Below, in pieces: positions 6,671 through 10,355 of a stretch of 10,355 nt of DNA. This DNA is from Gammaproteobacteria bacterium (lineage in GTDB: Bacteria; Pseudomonadota; Gammaproteobacteria; SURF-13). The stretch is taken from positions 1 through 10,355 of the forward strand of contig JAMDBH010000140.1 in NCBI GenBank assembly GCA_023487615.1, read 5' to 3'. Both the position numbers and the translations under genes were made by a program. The notes below the pieces were generated by a model, which was given only the letters and a program-made list of their open reading frames with translations, was not told the origin of the DNA and ran no database searches. Each line of letters starts with the position of its first letter. The first letter of the stretch is position 1.

Positions 6671-7765
6671 TCCGGTAATAGCTTTGGAAAATCATTCGTA
6701 GTCACTACTTTTGGTGAAAGCCACGGGCCCGCGCTCGGCTGCATTGTGGATGGCTGTCCTCCCGGTATGGAATTATCCGAAGCCGATATTCAGCCCGACC
6801 TGGACAGGCGCAAGCCGGGTCAGTCACGCCATGTGAGTCAACGGCGCGAGGAGGATCAGGTGCAAATCATGTCGGGCGTATTCGAAGGCAAGACCACCGG
6901 CACGCCGATTGGTTTGCTGATACACAACACCGACCAGCGCCCCAAGGATTACTCCAACATCGGCCAGACCTTCCGCCCCGGCCATGCGGATTACACCTAC
7001 ACGCAAAAATACGGCTTTCGCGATTATCGAGGTGGCGGGCGCTCTTCCGCGCGGGAGACCGCGATGCGCGTCGCCGCGGGCGCGATCGCCAAAAAATATC
7101 TGCATGAGCGTTACGGCGTGGTGATACGCGGCTATCTCGCGCAATTGGGGCCGATCAAAATCGAAAGCTTCGACTGGAATGAAGTCGGAAATAATCCATT
7201 CTTTTGTCCTGATAAAAGCAAAGTCGCCGCGATGGAGGAATTCATGGATCGCCTGCGCAAAGAAGGCGACTCCATAGGCGCACGTATCAACGTGGTGGCG
7301 AGCCACATGCCGGTAGGCTTGGGCGAACCGGTATTCGACAAGCTCGATGCCGACATTGCGCACGCCATGATGGGCATCAATGCCGTAAAAGGCGTCGAGA
7401 TCGGCGCGGGTTTTGCCAGCATTGAACAAAAAGGCACCGAGCACCGCGATGAGATCACGCCTAAGGGATTCTTAAGTAACAACGCGGGCGGCATCCTGGG
7501 CGGCATTTCATCGGGGCAGGATGTTTTAGTAAGCATTGCACTCAAACCCACCTCCAGTCTGCGTCTACCCGCGCAGAGTATCAACCTGCAAGGTGAACCG
7601 ATGGAGATGGTCACCCACGGCCGCCACGATCCCTGCGTCGGCATACGCGCCACGCCCATCGCCGAGGCCATGCTGGCGCTGGTGCTGATGGATCACGCCT
7701 TGCGCCATCGCGCGCAGAATATGGATGTGACGCGGACTACGCCAACAATACCAGGGTCTGGTTGA
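6668..7765 (+). CDS. aroC: Chorismate synthase
   Basis: AroC removes phosphate from 5-enolpyruvylshikimate-3-phosphate to make chorismate, the last common step to aromatic amino acids, folate and the ubiquinone ring precursor; it needs reduced FMN. The 365 residues carry all signatures: FGESHG (15-20), RPGHADYTY (103-111), [10 protein letters not shown] (122-131) and [12 protein letters not shown] (319-330). The length fits the bacterial bifunctional-reductase-free class (about 360). The stop follows in TTGA, which doubles as part of the -35 box of the downstream toxin-antitoxin promoter. It is probably translated from the middle copy of the 9-bp repeat and cotranscribed with the genes upstream. 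Chorismate feeds ubiquinone synthesis, so the nearby ubiH is metabolically related, though the placement may be chance. Confidence 0.97.
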   Translation: MSGNSFGKSFVVTTFGESHGPALGCIVDGCPPGMELSEADIQPDLDRRKPGQSRHVSQRREEDQVQIMSGVFEGKTTGTPIGLLIHNTDQRPKDYSNIGQTFRPGHADYTYTQKYGFRDYRGGGRSSARETAMRVAAGAIAKKYLHERYGVVIRGYLAQLGPIKIESFDWNEVGNNPFFCPDKSKVAAMEEFMDRLRKEGDSIGARINVVASHMPVGLGEPVFDKLDADIAHAMMGINAVKGVEIGAGFASIEQKGTEHRDEITPKGFLSNNAGGILGGISSGQDVLVSIALKPTSSLRLPAQSINLQGEPMEMVTHGRHDPCVGIRATPIAEAMLALVLMDHALRHRAQNMDVTRTTPTIPGSG

Positions 7766-7797
7766 CCGTCGTGCTGCGTTGCGCTAATATAGACTGA
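7762..7797 (+). promoter_or_regulatory. Sigma-70 type promoter of the toxin-antitoxin pair
   Basis: TTGACC (7762-7767, five of six consensus bases) and TAATAT (7785-7790, four of six) are separated by exactly 17 bp. The start point is expected near 7796-7797, about 30 nt before the antitoxin ATG. The -35 box overlaps the aroC stop codon. This is the best-formed promoter visible in the window. Confidence 0.7.
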
Positions 7798-7802
7798 ATT
7801 AT

Positions 7803-7810
7803 GGTTAACC
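7803..7810 (+). promoter_or_regulatory. Possible antitoxin operator GGTTAACC
   Basis: This is a perfect 8-bp palindrome just after the expected transcription start. A near copy, GGTTGACC, sits on the -35 box at 7760-7767, 43 bp away centre to centre, close to four helical turns. Phd/YefM-type antitoxins repress their own promoter by binding short palindromes, so a pair of sites flanking the promoter is plausible. An isolated 8-bp palindrome can also arise by chance. Confidence 0.35.
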
Positions 7811-7826
7811 TGAAAGGAGCCCATCC

Positions 7827-8087
7827 ATGATTACCCTGCCGCTGTCCGAGGTCAAGATGAAACTGAGCGCGCTGGTGGAAAAAATAGGGGGCAGCGACGA
7901 AGAGGTGGTCATCACCAAGAACGGCCGGCCTGCCGCGGTGCTGGTGAGCCCGGAAGAGTTCGACAGCTGGAAAGAAACGGTTGCCGTGCGCGGTGACGAA
8001 GCCTTGCGGCGCGAAATCAAGGCCGGGCTGGCTGCGCTAAAGGGGAAAAAGGCGAAGCTCTATACCCTGGAGCAGCTATTCAAGTAA
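7827..8087 (+). CDS. Phd/YefM family antitoxin
   Basis: This is an 86-residue antitoxin. The N-terminal DNA-binding Phd/YefM fold is recognisable from LPLSEVKMKLSALVEKI followed by EEVVITKNGRPAAVLVSPEEFDSW (the 'VITKNGRPAAVLVSPEEF' strand-turn-helix, about 28-45). The charged, less structured C-terminal third (about 58-86) should wrap the toxin. It should neutralise the following toxin and repress the shared promoter. AAAGGAG lies 7 nt before the ATG (7813-7819), the best ribosome site in the window, in keeping with the need for antitoxin in excess. The toxin follows after a 35-nt gap. Confidence 0.93.
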   Translation: MITLPLSEVKMKLSALVEKIGGSDEEVVITKNGRPAAVLVSPEEFDSWKETVAVRGDEALRREIKAGLAALKGKKAKLYTLEQLFK

Positions 8088-8122
8088 CTGTCTAGCCGTT
8101 TGCCTATCCTACCGGTTCACGG

Positions 8123-8419
8123 ATGAATCAGCGCTCTTACCGCCTCAAGCTTCCTGACGAGGTGGCAGGATTGATCCGTAGTCTGCATCCGCATTTAAAG
8201 AAAAAACTCAGGGCTTCCTTACAGGCCATACTGTCCGACCCCTCTTCCGGCAAGGCATTGAAAGAAGAGCTTAGCGGATTATGGAGTTTCAGGGTCAGCC
8301 GCTTCCGAATTATTTACCGGATGCGCGGCGCGCAACAGATCGAGATCATCGCCGTCGGCCCGCGCGAGCGTATCTATGAAGAAACCTTCAAGCTGATACG
8401 AAAAGAACAGCGCAGGTAA
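8123..8419 (+). CDS. RelE/ParE superfamily toxin
   Basis: This is a 98-residue basic toxin, probably a ribosome-dependent mRNA interferase of the RelE type. The family core is clear: an N-terminal helix with HLKKKLRASLQAI (24-36), the LSGLWSFRVSRFRIIYR strand pair (50-66) and the terminal IIAVGPRERIYEE motif (75-87). Candidate catalytic residues are Arg57, Arg60, Arg62, Arg81 and Tyr85. These resemble the basic/Tyr set of RelE, which argues for RNase activity over ParE gyrase poisoning, though this is not certain. The start has no real Shine-Dalgarno sequence and an in-frame stop at 8093 excludes a longer form, so toxin output should be well below antitoxin output. No frameshift or truncation is seen, so it looks intact. 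Confidence 0.92.
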   Translation: MNQRSYRLKLPDEVAGLIRSLHPHLKKKLRASLQAILSDPSSGKALKEELSGLWSFRVSRFRIIYRMRGAQQIEIIAVGPRERIYEETFKLIRKEQRR

Positions 8420-8470
8420 GACAACATGATGAATTTACACTTCCGCCCATACAAGAGTGAGCGGTTCCCA

Positions 8471-8498
8471 TTCTTGCCGTTTGCAACTCGCCACTTGT
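8471..8498 (+). repeat. Degenerate heptamer repeat before the MFS gene
   Basis: Four 7-bp units run in tandem: ATTCTTG, CCGTTTG, CAACTCG, CCACTTG. They share an approximate C-A-C-T-T-G pattern. The short gap between antitoxin and toxin carries a similar stretch, and the 9-mer GCCGTTTGC occurs in both (8095-8103 and 8476-8484). The units are degenerate and few, so this is a low-confidence call. The rest of the 8420-8508 gap holds no recognisable promoter or terminator. Confidence 0.3.
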
Positions 8499-8508
8499 AA
8501 CCGTCTCT

Positions 8509-9642
8509 ATGCCCTACTGGCGCCTCTCCGGTTTTTATCTGTTTTACTTCGCCGTGCTGGGCGCGCTGGTGCCGTATTGGGGGCTGTATCTCAAATCCGT
8601 CGGCTATAGCGCGGTGGACATCGGACATTTGATGTCGCTCTTGATGATCTCGCGCATCGTCGCGCCCAACATCTGGGCGTGGATCGCCGATCACCGCGAG
8701 AGCCGCATGCGCATGGTGCGGCTCACCACTTTACTTACCATCGTTTTTTTCGCCGGCGTATTCTTCGGCACGAGTTTCTGGTGGCTCGGCCTCGTGATGC
8801 TGGTGTTCAGTTTTTTCTGGAACGCCTCGCTGCCGCTGCTGGAGGTCACCACCATGCGGCACTTGGGTGAGCGCGCCGGCGCCTACGGGCGCGTGCGCTT
8901 GTGGGGCTCCATCGGTTTTATCTTGAGCGTGTCGGCGCTGGGACCGGTGATAGACGCCTACGGGCCGTGGTGGGTGCTGCCGAGTCTGCTGGTGTTGATG
9001 TGCGGCATTTGGGTGTTCAGTCTGGTGTTACCGGAATCGGAAGTAGGCGGACGCGCAGAGCACCCTTCGCCGTTCCTGAAAACGATTCTGCGCCCGGAAG
9101 TTGCGCTTTTTTTGCTCGCCTGTTTTCTGATGCAGGCGAGCCACGGTCCCTATTACACCTTTTATTCCATTTATCTGGTAGACCACGGCTACAGCAAAAC
9201 GGTGATAGGTGCGCTGTGGGCGTTCGCCGTGTTGTGCGAGATCGGCGTCTTTCTGTTGATGCAGCGGCTGATGACGCGCGTGTCGCTGCGCAAAGTCTTG
9301 ATGGCAAGCTTCGCACTCGCCACCGTGCGCTGGTTATTGATCGGGCATTTCCCCGATAGCCTGCTGATGCTCGTTATTGCACAGACATTGCACGCGGCGA
9401 CCTTCGGCACCTTTCATGCCGCCGGTATGCAGGTGGTGTACCGCTTTTTCACCGGGCGCCACCAGTTCCGCGGCCAAGCCATCTACAGCAGTCTGAGCTT
9501 CGGCGGCGGCGGCGCGGCTGGGAGCCTGTATAGCGGCTATCTGTGGGAGTCCGCCGGGCCTACGTTCACCTTTTCCATCGCCGCTCTCCTCAGCCTGGGC
9601 TCGTTTGTGATTGCGTGGCGCCTGTTGCGCGAGCACGTTTAA
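8509..9642 (+). CDS. Major facilitator superfamily transporter, HcaT-like (MFS_1-like)
   Basis: This is a 377-residue inner-membrane transporter with about 12 hydrophobic segments. It starts with YWRLSGFYLFYFAVLGALV and has the short N-terminus typical of the MFS_1-like/HcaT group. The cytoplasmic loop after the second segment carries ADHRESRMRMVRL. AYGRVRLWGSIGFIL (about 125-139) is the group's hallmark. HcaT-type members are proposed 3-phenylpropionate or nucleoside-like permeases, but the substrate here is unknown. Genes of this type are often found next to aroC in gammaproteobacteria, so the toxin-antitoxin pair seems to have split an aroC-transporter neighbourhood. The ATG has no clear ribosome site. 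Confidence 0.88.
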   Translation: MPYWRLSGFYLFYFAVLGALVPYWGLYLKSVGYSAVDIGHLMSLLMISRIVAPNIWAWIADHRESRMRMVRLTTLLTIVFFAGVFFGTSFWWLGLVMLVFSFFWNASLPLLEVTTMRHLGERAGAYGRVRLWGSIGFILSVSALGPVIDAYGPWWVLPSLLVLMCGIWVFSLVLPESEVGGRAEHPSPFLKTILRPEVALFLLACFLMQASHGPYYTFYSIYLVDHGYSKTVIGALWAFAVLCEIGVFLLMQRLMTRVSLRKVLMASFALATVRWLLIGHFPDSLLMLVIAQTLHAATFGTFHAAGMQVVYRFFTGRHQFRGQAIYSSLSFGGGGAAGSLYSGYLWESAGPTFTFSIAALLSLGSFVIAWRLLREHV

Positions 9643-9669
9643 GCTATTTCGCGCCAAGCGTAATCGGCG

Positions 9670-9675
9670 TAAAAT
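9670..9675 (+). promoter_or_regulatory. Possible -10 element upstream of leuC
   Basis: TAAAAT at 9670-9675 is a fair -10 box in the 79-bp gap before leuC, giving a start near 9682 and a leader of about 40 nt. The expected -35 position (9647-9652, TTTCGC) is poor, so an activator or another site may be needed. No leucine-rich leader peptide or attenuator hairpin is visible. Confidence 0.25.
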
Positions 9676-9721
9676 GCAGACTTCTCTTGAAATTCCCCCG
9701 ACTGAACGTCATTAAAGCAAC

Positions 9722-10355
9722 ATGGCCGGCAAAACTCTCTACGACAAACTCTGGGATGCGCACGTGGTGCGCGCCGAGCCCGACGGCACGACGCTGCTCT
9801 ATATAGATCGTCACCTGGTGCACGAAGTTACCTCGCCGCAGGCGTTTGAAGGCTTGCGCCTCGCTGGGCGCAAACCATGGCGCAGGGATGCGAATCTAGC
9901 CGTGGCCGACCATAACGTCCCTACCACCGACCGCGACAAGCCGGTAGCCGATCCCATTTCGCGCCTGCAAATAGAAACGCTGGATGATAACTGTGCGGAA
10001 TTCGGCATCACCGAATTCAAGATGAACGACGTGCGCCAGGGTATCGTGCATGTGATCGGCCCGGAACAGGGCGCGACACTCCCCGGCATGACGGTGGTGT
10101 GCGGTGACTCGCACACTTCCACCCACGGCGCGTTCGCCGCGCTCGCACAGGGCATCGGTACCTCCGAAGTGGAACATGTGCTCGCCACGCAGTGCCTGTT
10201 GCAGAAAAAGGCGAAAAACATGCGCGTCAGCGTGGACGGCGCACTCGCGCCTGGCCTCACCGCCAAGGACATCGTACTCGCCGTCATCGGCAAGATCGGC
10301 ACCGCCGGCGGCACCGGCTATGCCATCGAATACGCGGGCTCTGCGATTCGCGCCC
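9722..10355 (+). CDS. leuC: 3-isopropylmalate dehydratase large subunit, N-terminal part
   Basis: LeuC is the [4Fe-4S] large subunit of isopropylmalate isomerase, which with LeuD converts 2- to 3-isopropylmalate in leucine biosynthesis. The 211 visible codons begin [16 protein letters not shown] and include the substrate-loop region [16 protein letters not shown] (31-46), [10 protein letters not shown] (62-71) and [19 protein letters not shown] (about 125-143), all characteristic of LeuC rather than aconitase. The cluster-binding cysteines lie in the C-terminal half, past the window edge. The full protein is about 470 residues, so just under half is present. leuD and leuB would be expected downstream. 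Confidence 0.96.
   Translation, partial: MAGKTLYDKLWDAHVVRAEPDGTTLLYIDRHLVHEVTSPQAFEGLRLAGRKPWRRDANLAVADHNVPTTDRDKPVADPISRLQIETLDDNCAEFGITEFKMNDVRQGIVHVIGPEQGATLPGMTVVCGDSHTSTHGAFAALAQGIGTSEVEHVLATQCLLQKKAKNMRVSVDGALAPGLTAKDIVLAVIGKIGTAGGTGYAIEYAGSAIRA

Noticed and set aside
8426..8500. A 24-residue open frame starting ATGATG in the toxin-MFS gap
   Set aside because: There is no ribosome site, the residue pattern (RPYKSERFPFLPFATRHL) looks like translated repeat sequence, and it overlaps the degenerate heptamers.
9674..9715. A 13-codon open frame just before leuC that could be a leader peptide
   Set aside because: It contains one leucine codon only, has no attenuator hairpin after it, and its ATG overlaps the candidate -10 box.

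Overview
The window is about 10.4 kb of mostly housekeeping chromosome from a non-enteric gammaproteobacterium. Evidence for this is a UbiH-type ubiquinone gene, an RNase D, the zapA / 6S RNA / fau (ygfA) arrangement typical of Gammaproteobacteria, and a TIGR02449-type small coiled-coil gene directly before zapA. The sequence is fairly GC-rich with codon use to match, and no phage, transposase or CRISPR material is visible. Assignment below class level is not possible from the sequence alone.

Layout. Positions 1-836 on the minus strand hold the first 116 codons of mpl (murein peptide recycling), preceded by a small polytopic membrane protein gene. A divergent gap of about 130 bp separates these from a plus-strand series: rnd (963-2129), a small coiled-coil gene and zapA (2211-2731), the 6S RNA gene (about 2776-2955), fau (3019-3612), pepP (3649-4965), ubiH (4975-6198), an unrecognised 151-residue protein (6198-6653) and aroC (6668-7765). 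A Phd/YefM-RelE type toxin-antitoxin pair (7827-8419) follows with its own strong promoter. Then come an MFS transporter (8509-9642) and the 5' part of leuC (9722 to the window edge).

How the genes work together. The coiled-coil gene and zapA overlap by ATGA and belong to the division (Z-ring) machinery. 6S RNA and fau sit together as in other gammaproteobacteria, where 6S is processed from a transcript that can continue into fau. pepP and ubiH keep the order found in enterics, but the ygfB gene usually ahead of pepP and the ubiI/visC gene usually after ubiH are absent. The place after ubiH is taken by the unrecognised protein, which is translationally linked to both ubiH and aroC. The toxin-antitoxin pair is the only clearly accessory insertion, lying between two housekeeping blocks.

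Most of the window is ordinary. The most unusual features are at RNA level. A 16-bp perfect inverted repeat just before fau would bury its ribosome binding site and start codon. A third arm at the 3' end of 6S RNA can compete for the same sequence, so a switch-like leader is possible. The aroC ribosome binding site is a threefold 9-bp tandem repeat that contains both the upstream stop codon and the aroC start codon. I found no strong evidence for a wholly new multi-gene system.
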